Below are positions 8,877-18,706 of a stretch of 61,144 nucleotides of DNA, in pieces. This stretch comes from Gordonia otitidis NBRC 100426 (GTDB lineage Bacteria; Actinomycetota; Actinomycetes; Mycobacteriales; Mycobacteriaceae). The position numbers were made by a program, and so were the translations under genes. The stretch spans positions 1-61,144 of the forward strand of contig NZ_BAFB01000144.1 of assembly GCF_000248075.1 (NCBI RefSeq), given 5' to 3'. The notes under the pieces were generated by a model, which made no database searches, was not told where the DNA came from, and was given only the letters and a program-made list of their open reading frames with translations. The stretch's first letter is position 1. Each line of letters starts with the position of its first letter.

Positions 8877-11315
8877 ATGGCGAACGAGACCGAGGCAGCC
8901 ATCGCTCGTGAGCGGGTAGCGCCGACCGGCCCCGTCGAACAGACGCCCGCCGACTCCGGCCCCGCGGCGTCGAACCGGGTGCCGGCCGACACCCCTGCTC
9001 GCCCCTCCAACGCGGGATCGCCCGCCGACGCCGCCACCACCGCCGACACCACCCACGCCTCGGCGTCGCGACGGGTGCGCGCTCGGCTCGCACGACGAAT
9101 GACCGCGACCCGTAGCTCGGTACGTCCGGTCCTGGAGCCGCTGGTCACGCTCCATCGTGAGATCTATCCCAAAGCCGACATCGCGCTGTTGCAGCACGCC
9201 TACGACGTGGCCGACGAACGTCATCGTGGCCAGAAGCGGAAGTCGGGGGACCCGTACATCACCCATCCGCTCGCGGTCGCGACGATTCTCGCCGATCTCG
9301 GGATGGACACCACGACACTCGTCGCCGCGCTGCTGCACGACACCGTCGAGGACACCGGCTACACGCTCGAGGCGCTCGAGAGCGAGTTCGGGGCCGAGGT
9401 AGCCCACCTCGTCGACGGGGTGACGAAACTCGACAAGGTCGCCCTCGGGAGCGCTGCCGAGGCCGAGACGATTCGCAAGATGATCATCGCGATGGCGCGC
9501 GATCCGCGGGTGCTGGTCATCAAGGTCGCCGACCGCTTGCACAACATGCGCACCATGCGCTTCCTGCCTCCGGAGAAGCAGGCGCGCAAGGCGCGCGAGA
9601 CGCTCGAAGTGATTGCGCCACTTGCCCATCGACTCGGCATGGCGACGGTGAAGTGGGAGCTCGAGGACCTCTCGTTCGCGATTCTGCACCCCAAACGCTA
9701 CGAGGAGATCGTCCGGCTCGTCGCCGACCGCGCACCGTCACGCGACACCTATCTCGCACGCGTGCGCGCCGATATCAACAATGCGCTGTCGTCGGCGAAG
9801 ATCACCGCGACGGTCGAGGGCCGACCCAAGCACTACTGGTCCATCTACCAGAAGATGATCGTCAAGGGCCGCGACTTCGACGACATCCACGACCTCGTCG
9901 GCATGCGCATCCTGTGCGACGACGTGCGCGACTGCTACGCGGCGGTCGGCGTGGTGCACTCGCTGTGGCAGCCCATGGCCGGACGGTTCAAGGACTACAT
10001 CGCGCAGCCGCGGTTCGGTGTGTACCAGTCGTTGCACACCACCGTCATCGGGCCGGAGGGCAAGCCTCTCGAGGTGCAGATCCGCACCAACGACATGCAC
10101 CGCACCGCCGAGTTCGGAATCGCGGCGCACTGGCGCTACAAGGAGAGCGGTTATCGAGATCGCAAGGGACGCAAGTCCGATGCGGCCGAGATCGACGACA
10201 TGGCGTGGATGCGTCAGCTTCTCGACTGGCAGCGGGAGGCTGCAGACCCGGGAGAATTCCTCGAGTCGCTGCGCTATGACCTCGCGGTCAAGGAGATCTT
10301 CGTCTTCACCCCGAAGGGCGACGTCATCACGCTTCCGGCGGGATCGACGCCGGTCGACTTCGCCTACGCCGTGCACACCGAGGTCGGACATCGATGTATC
10401 GGCGCACGCGTCAACGGACGCCTCGTCGCGCTCGAACGCCAGCTCGAGAACGGCGAGGTCGTCGAGGTGTTCACCTCCAAGGCGCCCAACGCAGGCCCGA
10501 GCAAGGACTGGCAGAACTTCGTGGTCTCGCCACGCGCGAAGGCCAAGATCCGCCAGTGGTTCGCGAAGGAACGTCGAGAAGAGGCTCTCGAGACAGGTAA
10601 GGACGCGATTGCGAAGGAGGTCCGCCGAGGCGGATTGCCGCTGCAACGGCTCATGAGTGCTGAGTCGATGGCTGCGATCGCCAAGGAACTCCGGTACGCA
10701 GACGTCACCGCGCTGTACACCGCGGTCGGCGAGAATCACGTGTCCGCGCGGCACGTCGTCAATCGGCTCGTCTCGTCACTGGGCGGAATCGACGACGCCG
10801 CCGAGGAGATCGCCGAGCGGTCGACGCTGTCGACGATGCCGTCGCGGACGCGTGCGGGCGGGGATGCCGGTGTCGTCGTCGAGGGGATCGACAACATCCT
10901 CATCAAGCTCGCCAAGTGCTGCACGCCCGTGCCCGGCGACGACATCCTCGGCTTCATCACCCGAGGCGGGGGAGTCAGCGTACACCGCACCGACTGCACC
11001 AACGCCGGTGAGCTGCGTCGACAGGACGAGCGCATCATCCCGGTGACCTGGGCGCCCTCACCGGAGTCTGTGTTCCTCGTCGCGATCCAGGTGGAGGCCC
11101 TCGACCGTCATCGACTGCTGTCCGACGTCACCAAGGTGCTCGCCGACGAGAAGGTGAACATCCTCTCGGCGTCGGTGACGACCAGCCGAGACCGCGTCGC
11201 AGTCAGCAAGTTCACCTTCGAGATGGGTGATCCGAAACACCTTGGCCACGTGCTCAACGTGGTGCGCAACGTCGAGGGCGTTTACGACGTCTACCGGGTG
11301 ACGTCTGCCGCTTAG
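8877..11315 (+). CDS. relA: Bifunctional (p)ppGpp synthetase/hydrolase Rel (RSH)
   Basis: Rel makes and degrades the stringent-response alarmone (p)ppGpp. The 812-residue product begins with a Pro/Ala-rich leader of about 70 residues. It then has the HD hydrolase domain ([12 protein letters not shown] and [10 protein letters not shown]), the synthetase domain ([33 protein letters not shown]), a TGS domain ([20 protein letters not shown]), a zinc-finger-like segment ([14 protein letters not shown]) and a C-terminal ACT domain. Hydrolase and synthetase motifs both look intact. ATG 8877 follows AAGGAGG at 8866-8872; the frame is open further upstream. A TAGACT -10 box at 8781-8786 is possible. 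Confidence 0.96.
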   Translation: MANETEAAIARERVAPTGPVEQTPADSGPAASNRVPADTPARPSNAGSPADAATTADTTHASASRRVRARLARRMTATRSSVRPVLEPLVTLHREIYPKADIALLQHAYDVADERHRGQKRKSGDPYITHPLAVATILADLGMDTTTLVAALLHDTVEDTGYTLEALESEFGAEVAHLVDGVTKLDKVALGSAAEAETIRKMIIAMARDPRVLVIKVADRLHNMRTMRFLPPEKQARKARETLEVIAPLAHRLGMATVKWELEDLSFAILHPKRYEEIVRLVADRAPSRDTYLARVRADINNALSSAKITATVEGRPKHYWSIYQKMIVKGRDFDDIHDLVGMRILCDDVRDCYAAVGVVHSLWQPMAGRFKDYIAQPRFGVYQSLHTTVIGPEGKPLEVQIRTNDMHRTAEFGIAAHWRYKESGYRDRKGRKSDAAEIDDMAWMRQLLDWQREAADPGEFLESLRYDLAVKEIFVFTPKGDVITLPAGSTPVDFAYAVHTEVGHRCIGARVNGRLVALERQLENGEVVEVFTSKAPNAGPSKDWQNFVVSPRAKAKIRQWFAKERREEALETGKDAIAKEVRRGGLPLQRLMSAESMAAIAKELRYADVTALYTAVGENHVSARHVVNRLVSSLGGIDDAAEEIAERSTLSTMPSRTRAGGDAGVVVEGIDNILIKLAKCCTPVPGDDILGFITRGGGVSVHRTDCTNAGELRRQDERIIPVTWAPSPESVFLVAIQVEALDRHRLLSDVTKVLADEKVNILSASVTTSRDRVAVSKFTFEMGDPKHLGHVLNVVRNVEGVYDVYRVTSAA

Positions 11316-11340
11316 CCGCGCCCGTTCGGGGGCGTCCCGG

Positions 11341-11508
11341 GCGCACAGTCGACCGCAGGAGGCGCCCGCTCGACCGCAGGAGGCGCACACTCGGCTGCAG
11401 GAGGTGCCCGCTTGGCTGCAGGAGGTGCCCGCTTGGCTGCAGGAGGTGCCCGCTCGACCGCAGGAGGTGCCCGCTCGGCTGCAGGCGGTGCCCGCTCGAC
11501 CGCAGGAG
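11341..11508. repeat. Eight-copy 21-bp tandem repeat array
   Basis: Eight consecutive 21-bp units begin at 11341, 11362, 11383, 11404, 11425, 11446, 11467 and 11488, with no insertions or deletions between them. The consensus is GTGCCCGCTCGACCGCAGG plus AG. Units 4 and 5 are identical, and units 6 and 8 are identical. A partial ninth copy (GCGCACAGTCG) follows. The array fills the gap between the convergent rel and cyclophilin genes. Confidence 0.95.
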
Positions 11509-11549
11509 GCGCACAGTCGCGGGGTGTCCCGCCGACTGTGCGCCTCCTG
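11503..11549 (+). terminator. 17-bp perfect hairpin between convergent genes
   Basis: CAGGAGGCGCACAGTCG (11503-11519) is the exact reverse complement of CGACTGTGCGCCTCCTG (11533-11549), with a 13-base loop that can itself pair (CGGG with CCCG). The left arm is the end of the tandem array, and a third, partial inverted copy (CGACTGTGCGC) lies at 11554-11564. It probably terminates transcription from both sides, although no T-run is present. Confidence 0.7.
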
Positions 11550-11574
11550 TCGTCGACTGTGCGCTGAGCCGGGC

Positions 11575-12519
11575 CTAGCCCAGGTCTCCGCCGGTGATCT
11601 TCGCGGTGTTGATCTGCACCGGGAGCTTGGGTTTGCCGTCGCTGGCCTCGCCGGACGGTCCCGGGGTGACCCCACCCGCGGCGACCTTGTCGAGGACTTT
11701 CAGGCCCTCGGGGTCGACCTTGCCGACGACCGAGTAGTCGGCTGGGAGCTGGCTGTCGGAGATGACCAGGAAGAACTGGCTCGAACCGGTATTGCTGCTC
11801 TGACCACCCTGATTGCTGTTGGCGATCGCGATCGTGCCACGCGGATAGGTCACCGACTGCTGGCCGCTCATCGGATTCGGCTGACCGGCCGGCTTGAGGT
11901 TGGTCGGCGGCTCGTCGGGGCTGCTCCAACCGGGCCCGCCGGCGCCGGTGCCCGTCGGATCGCCGCACTGCAGCACCTTCAGTGCGTCGCTCGTTGTCAT
12001 CCGGTGGCACGGGGTGTCGTTGTAGTAGTCGTGCCGGATGAGCGAGATCACGGCACCGGTGTTGCACGGAGCCGAGTCACGGGTCAGCGTGATCGGGATG
12101 GCTCCCTGCGAGGTGTCGAATGTTGCAGAGACGTCGCCGGACTTGAGCTGACGATCGCCGGGCTTGGGGGCGGTCCGCTTCTTGGGGATGCCCTCGTTGA
12201 TCATCTTGTTCATCTCCGCCGCGTACTTGCGGTACTCGTCGTGCTGCTCCGCGGGCACGCCCTGCGGCGGATCCGTGGGGATCGGCTTCAGGCGGTCCGG
12301 CTGATCCTGATACTCGCAGGACGTCCACCGTGCGGCTTCGCGATCGTCGAGCACCTTCTTGACGATCAACGTGGTCGCCGTTGCGACGACAGCCACCACC
12401 AGCACCGTCGAGACCGATGCGATGATGATCCGCCGACGCTTGCGATCCTGACGCTCGCGTTCGAGCCTCTCCTCGAGCTTCCGCTTGGCGGCTTCGCGGC
12501 GTTCCTCGTTGGTGGTCAC
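11575..12519 (-). CDS. Membrane-anchored cyclophilin-type peptidyl-prolyl isomerase
   Basis: This is a cis-trans prolyl isomerase expected to act outside the cytoplasmic membrane. The 314-residue product has a charged Lys/Arg/Glu-rich cytoplasmic start, one membrane helix (IIIASVSTVLVVAVVATATT, about 31-50), a linker, and a cyclophilin domain with the substrate-binding HRM, YPRGTIAIANS and SSQFFLVISD segments. I chose GTG at 12519-12517 because AGGAGG precedes it by about ten bases and because the protein then starts VTTNEERREAAKRK, like its mycobacterial counterparts. It is the likely counterpart of Rv2582 and converges on rel. Confidence 0.88.
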   Translation of the reverse strand: MTTNEERREAAKRKLEERLERERQDRKRRRIIIASVSTVLVVAVVATATTLIVKKVLDDREAARWTSCEYQDQPDRLKPIPTDPPQGVPAEQHDEYRKYAAEMNKMINEGIPKKRTAPKPGDRQLKSGDVSATFDTSQGAIPITLTRDSAPCNTGAVISLIRHDYYNDTPCHRMTTSDALKVLQCGDPTGTGAGGPGWSSPDEPPTNLKPAGQPNPMSGQQSVTYPRGTIAIANSNQGGQSSNTGSSQFFLVISDSQLPADYSVVGKVDPEGLKVLDKVAAGGVTPGPSGEASDGKPKLPVQINTAKITGGDLG

Positions 12520-12721
12520 GCTGGTGAACCCTCCTGAGACGTCTGTCGGTGCGTATGAGGCGACACGGCTGTATCGACACGCAAGTGTGCCAGGACACCC
12601 TGAGAGTTCCCCAGGCAGGTGTGCCGGACGGGCGTCGGGCACCACGGCCGGATAGTCCAGAATGGAGGGTCAGGAGTGGTGCGTCGCCGCGCCACACCCG
12701 CCGTCCAGCCCAGGAGCGCAC

Positions 12722-13441
12722 ATGCTGATCACCGGATTCCCCGCGGGGATGTTCCAGACCAACTGCTACATCGTCGCGCCCGAGCCCGGCGCGGAGGCGA
12801 TCGTCATCGACCCGGGGCAGGAGGCGGCCGACAAGGTCACCGAACTCCTCCGCGAGAACGATCTCACGCCGGTCGCCGTGCTGCTCACCCATGGACACCT
12901 CGACCACACCTGGAACGCCGCCGACGTCTGCGATGCCTACGGCATCCCGGCCTACATCCACCCCGCCGACCGACCGATGCTCGCCGACCCCGCGGTGGGT
13001 CTCGGCAGCGCACTCGGCGCCATGATCGGCCCGCTGACCTTCCGTGAGCCTGAGAAGGTCGTCGACTTCGTCGACGGCGAGCCGATCGAGGTCGCAGGCA
13101 TCAGATTCAGTGTCGATCTGGCGCCGGGGCACACCCAGGGGTCGGTGCTACTCGGCACCGACGTCGAGATCGCCGACGATGCGGGACAGACGGCCAGCGT
13201 GCCGGTCTGCTTCTCCGGTGACGTACTGTTTGCGGGGTCGATCGGACGCACCGACCTGCCCGGCGGCAATCATCAGCAGTTGCTCGACTCGATCGCGTCG
13301 AAGCTCCTCCCGCTGTCGGACGACACCCAGGTGCTGCCCGGTCACGGACCGCAGACATCGATCGGGCAGGAGCGTGCGACCAACCCGTTTCTCACGGATC
13401 TGGGCACGTCGAGCCGACAGAAGGGAAGCAGGAGACTGTGA
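12722..13441 (+). CDS. MBL-fold metal-dependent hydrolase (glyoxalase II-like)
   Basis: The 239-residue product is a metallo-beta-lactamase-fold hydrolase, possibly a hydroxyacylglutathione-hydrolase-like thioesterase. Visible metal ligands are THGHLDHTW (about 58-66), [17 protein letters not shown] and a C-terminal PGHGP. Since these bacteria use mycothiol rather than glutathione, the true substrate is uncertain. ATG 12722 follows AGGAG at 12712-12716. Its stop overlaps hisS (GTGA), an arrangement also seen in mycobacteria (Rv2581c-hisS). Confidence 0.87.
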   Translation: MLITGFPAGMFQTNCYIVAPEPGAEAIVIDPGQEAADKVTELLRENDLTPVAVLLTHGHLDHTWNAADVCDAYGIPAYIHPADRPMLADPAVGLGSALGAMIGPLTFREPEKVVDFVDGEPIEVAGIRFSVDLAPGHTQGSVLLGTDVEIADDAGQTASVPVCFSGDVLFAGSIGRTDLPGGNHQQLLDSIASKLLPLSDDTQVLPGHGPQTSIGQERATNPFLTDLGTSSRQKGSRRL

Positions 13442-14703
13442 GCGCCGACTTCGTCGCACCGAAGGGCATCCCCGACTACTACCCGCCGGCGTCGGCTGAC
13501 TTCCGTCGTGTGCGCGACACCTTCACCGACGCCGCTCGTCGCGCCGGTTACGGTCACATCGAGTTGCCGATCTTCGAGGACACCGGGCTCTTCGCACGCG
13601 GCGTCGGCGAGTCCACCGACGTGGTCAGCAAAGAGATGTACACCTTCGAAGACCGCGGCGGACGCTCGGTCACACTTCGCCCCGAAGGAACTGCGGGTGT
13701 GGTTCGTGCCGTCATCGAGCACGGGCTCGACAGAGGGCAGCTTCCGGTCAAGCTCTGCTACGCCGGACCGTTCTTCCGCTACGAACGCCCGCAGGCCGGG
13801 CGCTATCGCCAACTCCAGCAGGTCGGCGTCGAGGCGATCGGGGTCGACGACCCCGCGCTCGACGCCGAGGTCATCGCGATCGCCGACGAGGGATACCGCA
13901 GACTCGGCCTCTCCGGTTTCCGGCTCGAGATCACCTCGCTCGGCGACGATTCGTGCCGTCCCGCGTACCGGGCTGCGCTGCAGGAGTTCCTCGGCGGGCT
14001 CGATCTCGACGAGGCGACTCGCCAACGCGCACAGCTCAATCCGCTCCGCGTGCTCGACGACAAGCGGCCCGACATCCGGGAGGCGACCGCCGACGCGCCG
14101 TTGATGCTCGACTACCTGTCCGACGACGCGCGCGGTCACTTCGAAAGCGTGCTCTCGCACCTGCGTCAACTCGGCGTGCCCTACGTGATCAACCCCCGCC
14201 TGGTGCGCGGACTCGACTACTACACGAAGACCACGTTCGAATTCGTCCACGACGGTCTCGGTGCGCAGTCGGGCATCGGCGGTGGCGGTCGCTACGACGG
14301 TCTGATGCGGCAGCTCGGCAGCAAGCAGGATCTGTCCGGGATCGGATACGGACTTGGCGTCGACCGCACCATGCTCGCGCTCGAGGCCGAGGGCATCGCG
14401 CACGTCGACGCCGCGCGCTGCCAGGTCTTCGGTGTTCCGCTGGGAACCGACGCCAAGGCCGAATTGGTCAGCGTCGCAGGACAATTGCGTGCCGCAGGCG
14501 TCAGTGTCGACCTCGCCTACGGCGACCGTGGTCTGAAAGGCGCGATGAAGGCTGCGGATCGGTCCGGCGCCGCGCTCGCGCTGGTACTCGGCGACCGTGA
14601 GCTGGCCGAGGGGACGATCGAGATCAAGAACCTGGGCAACGGCGAACAACACAAGACGTCGCTGGAGGGCGTCGTCGACGAGGTCCGCGGGCTGCTGACC
14701 TGA
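13438..14703 (+). CDS. hisS: Histidine-tRNA ligase
   Basis: This class II synthetase charges tRNA-His. The 421-residue product shows the N-terminal [10 protein letters not shown] segment, motif 2 ([14 protein letters not shown], about 109-122), the two histidine-specific stretches [14 protein letters not shown] and GGGGRYDGL, motif 3 ([13 protein letters not shown]), and a C-terminal anticodon-binding domain. GTG 13438 overlaps the stop of the MBL hydrolase gene. Length is normal. Confidence 0.97.
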   Translation: MSADFVAPKGIPDYYPPASADFRRVRDTFTDAARRAGYGHIELPIFEDTGLFARGVGESTDVVSKEMYTFEDRGGRSVTLRPEGTAGVVRAVIEHGLDRGQLPVKLCYAGPFFRYERPQAGRYRQLQQVGVEAIGVDDPALDAEVIAIADEGYRRLGLSGFRLEITSLGDDSCRPAYRAALQEFLGGLDLDEATRQRAQLNPLRVLDDKRPDIREATADAPLMLDYLSDDARGHFESVLSHLRQLGVPYVINPRLVRGLDYYTKTTFEFVHDGLGAQSGIGGGGRYDGLMRQLGSKQDLSGIGYGLGVDRTMLALEAEGIAHVDAARCQVFGVPLGTDAKAELVSVAGQLRAAGVSVDLAYGDRGLKGAMKAADRSGAALALVLGDRELAEGTIEIKNLGNGEQHKTSLEGVVDEVRGLLT

Positions 14704-14823
14704 CCGGACCGAGGTGGGGTGCAACCGGAACAACCGGGCAATGCTCGGGTATCGGACACGAAATCTCTTGTGCGCGTTGACTATCCGTTCGGACAGTGCG
14801 GCCCGTCCAGACGACGGGTTTTG

Positions 14824-14843
14824 ATCTGAGCAGGTGTTCAGAT
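14824..14843. promoter_or_regulatory. Near-perfect 20-bp palindrome before the Ni/Co permease (ArsR/SmtB-type operator candidate)
   Basis: ATCTGAGCAGGTGTTCAGAT has arms ATCTGAGCA and TGTTCAGAT around a GG centre; eight of nine arm positions are complementary. The TGAnCA-N2-TGTTCA core resembles operators of ArsR/SmtB metal sensors such as those of the NmtR/KmtR type. The site ends 27 bases before the permease ATG at 14871. Confidence 0.6.
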
Positions 14844-14870
14844 GGCCGCGCCACGGCCTATCGTCGCCCC

Positions 14871-15998
14871 ATGAGTTCGTCTGTCACACAGGGTTCGCCC
14901 GCGCGATTGTCGTCGAGGCTGTCGAGGCCCGAATGGGCCAGCGTCGGCGGTATGGTCGCCGTCGTCGCGGCGCTGCATCTCATCGGCTGGGGGACGCTCG
15001 TCTTCCTCGTCGCGCCCGAGCACTTCACCGTCGGGCAGAAGACGCTCGGTGTGGGCATCGGACTGACCGCGTACACCCTCGGCATGCGACACGCGTTCGA
15101 CGCCGACCACATCTCGGCCATCGACAACACCACACGCAAGCTCATGGGCGAGGGCAAACGGCCGATGACGGTGGGATTCTGGTTCTCACTCGGCCACTCG
15201 ACCGTCGTCTTCGGCCTCGCGGTGCTGCTGTCGTTCGGGATCAAGGCACTCGCCGGATCGGTGGAGGACGACTCCTCGACACTGCACCAGGTCACCGGGC
15301 TGATCGGCACCAGCGTCTCCGGCGGCTTCCTCTATCTGATCGCGGCGATCAACATCGTGATCCTCCTCGGCATCGTCCGCGTGTTCCGGGACATGCGTCG
15401 CGGGATCTACGACGAGGCACAACTCGAGGAACACCTCGCCAACCGCGGCTTCATGAACCGCATCCTCGGGCGCGTCATGCGGCTGGTCACCAAGCCGTGG
15501 CAGATGTACCCGATCGGCGTGCTGTTCGGACTCGGCTTCGACACCGCGACCGAGGTCGCGCTACTCGTGCTCGCAGGCTCGACGGCTGCCGCGGGACTAC
15601 CCTGGTACGCGATCCTGTGTCTTCCCGTGATCTTCGCCGCGGGTATGAGTCTGTTCGACAGCATCGACGGGTCGTTCATGAACTTCGCCTACGGGTGGGC
15701 GTTGGCCAATCCGGTGCGCAAGGTCTACTACAACCTGATCATCACCGGACTGTCGATCGCGGTCGCACTCGTCATCGGCACCATCGAACTACTCGGCCTG
15801 CTTGCCGATCAGTTCGGCTGGACGGGTCGCTTCTGGGACGACGTGTCGGGAATCGACCTGAACATGCTCGGATTCGTGATCGTCGGACTGTTCGTGGCGA
15901 CGTGGGTCATCTCGCTGGCGGTGTGGCGCTTCGCCGACATCGAGAAGCGTTGGGGTGCAACGCTTGCGCCGCAGGAAGTGGCAGACCTGCCGAAGTGA
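14871..15998 (+). CDS. Nickel/cobalt permease, HoxN/NixA (NiCoT) family
   Basis: NiCoT proteins are single-component high-affinity importers of Ni2+ or Co2+. The 375-residue product is hydrophobic, with about eight membrane helices. It has the family signature RHAFDADHISAIDN (73-86, the HX4DH metal-recognition motif in helix 2), FSLGHSTVV, and GLGFDTATEVALL. The first 25 residues are Ser/Arg-rich. ATG 14871 follows a candidate metal-sensor operator. No urease or hydrogenase gene is in the window, so the purpose of the metal cannot be read from context. Confidence 0.92.
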   Translation: MSSSVTQGSPARLSSRLSRPEWASVGGMVAVVAALHLIGWGTLVFLVAPEHFTVGQKTLGVGIGLTAYTLGMRHAFDADHISAIDNTTRKLMGEGKRPMTVGFWFSLGHSTVVFGLAVLLSFGIKALAGSVEDDSSTLHQVTGLIGTSVSGGFLYLIAAINIVILLGIVRVFRDMRRGIYDEAQLEEHLANRGFMNRILGRVMRLVTKPWQMYPIGVLFGLGFDTATEVALLVLAGSTAAAGLPWYAILCLPVIFAAGMSLFDSIDGSFMNFAYGWALANPVRKVYYNLIITGLSIAVALVIGTIELLGLLADQFGWTGRFWDDVSGIDLNMLGFVIVGLFVATWVISLAVWRFADIEKRWGATLAPQEVADLPK

Positions 15999-16022
15999 CC
16001 CCGGCGCGTCCGACACGACTGG

Positions 16023-17678
16023 TCAACGGGTCATCTCGTCGCGCAGGACGTCAAGGCTGACCCCGCCGAGCGCGAGCGCGTTCGTGTGGAAGTCCTTGAG
16101 CGTCCACTCCCGGTGATGTGCCAGCGCCTGACCCCGGCACTGCTCCCACACCCGTTGTCCGAGCGCGTAACTCGGTGCCTGGCCTGCCCAGCCGAGATAG
16201 CGGTCGAGTTCGAAGCGGAGCACCGCCCGGTCCATTGCCACCGAGTCGGTCAGGAACTGCCACGCCTTCTCGGCATTCCAGATGCCGCCGCCCACGGACG
16301 GGGGAGCGGACTTGCGGCAGTGGACCCCGATGTCGACGACGACGCGCGCGGCGCGCAGTCGCTGTGAATCGAGCATGCCCATCCGGTCGCCCGGGTCGTC
16401 GAGCCACCCCAGCTCGCCCATCAACCGCTCGGCATACAGCGCCCAGCCCTCACCGTGACCTGACGTGAAAGACGCGAGCTTGCGCCAGGAGTTGAGGTCC
16501 GGGTCGACGATGGCGGCGCCGAGTTGCAGATGATGGCCGGGCACGCCCTCGTGATAGACGGTGGTCTTCTCCTGCCACGTGTGGAAGACCGTCTGCGACG
16601 GCGGTACCGCCCACCACATGCGGCCCGGGCGCGAGAGGTCGGCGCTGGGTTGTGTGTAGTAGATGATCCCGGTCGACGACGGCGCCAGTCGGCATTCGAG
16701 TCGGGTGAGACGCCCGGGAATGTCGAAGTGGGTGCCGGCGAGTCCGTCGACCGCCTCGTCGGAGGTCTGCTGCATCCACGCGAGGAACGACGCGCGATCG
16801 TGGAGCTGATACTGCGGCGCGGCGTCGAGCAATTCGAGTGTCTCCGTCACGCTCGCGCCCGGCGCGATCTCGGCGGCGATCGCTTGCTGTTCGGCCGTGA
16901 TCGCGGCGAGGCGCTCGAGCGCCCAGTCATAGGCCTCGTCGGGATCGACATCGGTGCCGAGATAGTAGGGAAGCCGGAGCAGGTACCGATCGCGGCCGAT
17001 CGCGTCATCCGCGTCGGCGCCCTCGAGTACCTCGGTCCGCAGGTGGGCGGCGAGCCGGTCGAACGCGGCGCCCGCACCGTCGAGCGCCGTGGCCAGATCG
17101 GTGGCGAGCGCGTCGTCGGACGCGATGGCCGTGGTGTTCTGTGCGATTGCCGCGCGCGCCCCATCGGCCTGCGCCGCAACGAGGTCGACCTGCCGACGCG
17201 CGAGAGCGGGCCCGACATCCCGGCGGTGCCCGAGGCCGACGATCACGCTGTCTATCGCCGTCGGGATCGCAGCGATCCGCGCCACCATGTCGGCCCGCTG
17301 TTCGGTCGTGTCGGTGGGCATGAGGTCGAAGACATCGCGGATCGCCTGTAACGGTGAGGCGATCACATTGCACTCGCCGGTCAGTTCGCCGGCGTCGGCA
17401 AGTGCACGTTCCCGGTTGAGAGCTGCGCGCATCGTGGCGATCGTGACCCGGTCGACGTGATCGACCGGCGTCGCGGCGTCGAGTCGCAGCAGCGTCGAAC
17501 GTGCCTGCGCCGCACGCTCGTCGACAGCGTCGGGGGAGAAGTCGGTGAGCAGGCGGTCGTGACCGCCGATGCCGTATTCGGTGGCGAGGATCGGATCGAG
17601 TTCGACGCTGCGGGCGAGATGATCGTCGGCGATCGCGTCGACCGCACTGGCGACGTGATCGCGATCCTCAGAGGTCAT
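16023..17678 (-). CDS. DUF885 family protein (predicted metallopeptidase-like)
   Basis: The 551-residue product belongs to the DUF885 family, whose members resemble zinc carboxypeptidase-like helical enzymes. The key visible motif is VYHEGVPGHHLQL (about residue 370), the HExxxGH(H)-type metal site of the family, followed by SGHGEGWALYAE, which supplies the downstream Glu. No signal peptide is seen, so it is probably cytoplasmic. Its ATG overlaps the end of the upstream zinc metallopeptidase gene by 11 bases, so the two form an operon. The substrate is unknown. Confidence 0.85.
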   Translation of the reverse strand: MTSEDRDHVASAVDAIADDHLARSVELDPILATEYGIGGHDRLLTDFSPDAVDERAAQARSTLLRLDAATPVDHVDRVTIATMRAALNRERALADAGELTGECNVIASPLQAIRDVFDLMPTDTTEQRADMVARIAAIPTAIDSVIVGLGHRRDVGPALARRQVDLVAAQADGARAAIAQNTTAIASDDALATDLATALDGAGAAFDRLAAHLRTEVLEGADADDAIGRDRYLLRLPYYLGTDVDPDEAYDWALERLAAITAEQQAIAAEIAPGASVTETLELLDAAPQYQLHDRASFLAWMQQTSDEAVDGLAGTHFDIPGRLTRLECRLAPSSTGIIYYTQPSADLSRPGRMWWAVPPSQTVFHTWQEKTTVYHEGVPGHHLQLGAAIVDPDLNSWRKLASFTSGHGEGWALYAERLMGELGWLDDPGDRMGMLDSQRLRAARVVVDIGVHCRKSAPPSVGGGIWNAEKAWQFLTDSVAMDRAVLRFELDRYLGWAGQAPSYALGQRVWEQCRGQALAHHREWTLKDFHTNALALGGVSLDVLRDEMTR

Positions 17679-18543
17679 TCGTGGAGAAGGTGTCGCACTG
17701 GCGCGGGTCGCCGTTCTTGTAGCCCGTCGAGAACCAACGCACCCGCTGATCCGCCGAACCGTGTGTCCAGCCCTCGGGATTGGAGTTCGATCCCTGGATG
17801 GTGTCGTCGCCGATCGCCTTCGCGGTCTGGATGACCGAGTTGATCTGATCGGTCGTGAGCGGTTCGAGCATGGCGTCGCTGCCCTTGTCTGCGTGATACG
17901 CCCAGACGCCCGCGTAACAATCGGCCTGCAACTCGACGCGAACCGAACCCGACTTGGGGCCGTGGGAGCCGAGCTGCTGGCCCTTCTGCAGCGCGCCGGT
18001 CAGGTTCTGTACGTGGTGGCCGTACTCGTGAGCGACGACGTACTCCTGGGCGAGCGGACCGTCGCTGCCGCCCATGTTCTTCAGCTCGGCGAAGAACGAG
18101 GGGTCGAAGTAGGCGGTCTTGTCGACCGGGCAGTAGAACGGGCCGGTCGCTGATGTCGCCGCGCCGCAACCGGTGTCGACGGAATTGCTGAAGATGACGG
18201 TCTTCGGCGGCGTGTAGCCCTTCATCAGGTCCGACCACACCCGGTTGACGCTGATGGTCGTCGCCTTGATACGGCAGATGTCGTCGGTGTTGGCCATCTC
18301 CACCGTGCACTGGGCAAGGTGTTCGTCGATCTGGTTCGCCGAACTGCTCGCCGAACCCTGGCCCGTCGACGACGATCCGAGGATCTGCCCCGGATTGATG
18401 CCGAGGAAGAGCGCGACCAGCGTGACGATCAGGCCGGCACCACCGCCCAGCGCGATCCGTCCACCGCCGCCACCGAAGCCGCCGCCACCCCCGCCGCCGG
18501 ACACGTTGCTGTTGTCCAGCGACCCGCTGCCTTGGAACGTCAT
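17668..18543 (-). CDS. Neutral zinc metallopeptidase, YpfJ/KPN_02809 family
   Basis: The 291-residue product starts MTFQGSGSLDN and has a Gly-rich stretch (about 16-30), one membrane helix (residues 34-50), and an extracellular peptidase domain. The zinc motif HEYGHHVQ is intact, and VELQADCYAG carries the downstream Glu ligand. This is the neutral zinc metallopeptidase family (PF04228 type), with a mycobacterial counterpart near aspS (Rv2575, from memory). ATG 18543 lies seven bases after a TAGCCT -10 box (18556-18551), so its mRNA is probably leaderless. It diverges from aspS. Confidence 0.88.
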   Translation of the reverse strand: MTFQGSGSLDNSNVSGGGGGGGFGGGGGRIALGGGAGLIVTLVALFLGINPGQILGSSSTGQGSASSSANQIDEHLAQCTVEMANTDDICRIKATTISVNRVWSDLMKGYTPPKTVIFSNSVDTGCGAATSATGPFYCPVDKTAYFDPSFFAELKNMGGSDGPLAQEYVVAHEYGHHVQNLTGALQKGQQLGSHGPKSGSVRVELQADCYAGVWAYHADKGSDAMLEPLTTDQINSVIQTAKAIGDDTIQGSNSNPEGWTHGSADQRVRWFSTGYKNGDPRQCDTFSTNDL

Positions 18544-18550
18544 GCAGGTC

Positions 18551-18556
18551 AGGCTA
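18551..18556 (-). promoter_or_regulatory. -10 box of a probable leaderless promoter for the zinc metallopeptidase
   Basis: On the minus strand TAGCCT ends seven bases before the ATG, the spacing expected when transcription starts at the A of the start codon. There is no ribosome-binding site at the usual distance. No clear -35 box is visible. Confidence 0.4.
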
Positions 18557-18652
18557 CCGGCGAGGAGGTCGCGATACGGGTGAACCACGCCCAACCGACA
18601 CGAGCTGCGACGTCGCCGGGACACCCGCGGCGGTCGGCGGCCGCCCCCTCCG

Positions 18653-18658
18653 TAGGAT
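18653..18658 (+). promoter_or_regulatory. Candidate -10 box for aspS
   Basis: TAGGAT fits the actinobacterial TANNNT -10 pattern and lies 48 bases before the aspS GTG, leaving a short leader that contains the GGAAGG ribosome-binding site. No clear -35 box is visible. Confidence 0.35.
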
Positions 18659-18706
18659 TGAGCCCGAGATTCGCAAGACCCGTACGTCCACCAGGGAAGG
18701 ACTCCA

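Noticed and set aside
11341-11508. Possible CRISPR array
   Set aside because: The 21-bp units are directly adjacent with no spacers and no cas genes are present; it is a tandem repeat.
11316-11574. Long open frames through the repeat array on both strands (Ala-Pro-rich or Cys-Gly-Arg-rich repeats)
   Set aside because: They follow automatically from a 21-bp period in stop-poor high-GC DNA; no family sequence and no start signals.
14777-14782. TTGACT as -35 box of the Ni/Co permease
   Set aside because: No acceptable -10 box lies 16-19 bases downstream, so I did not list it as a promoter.
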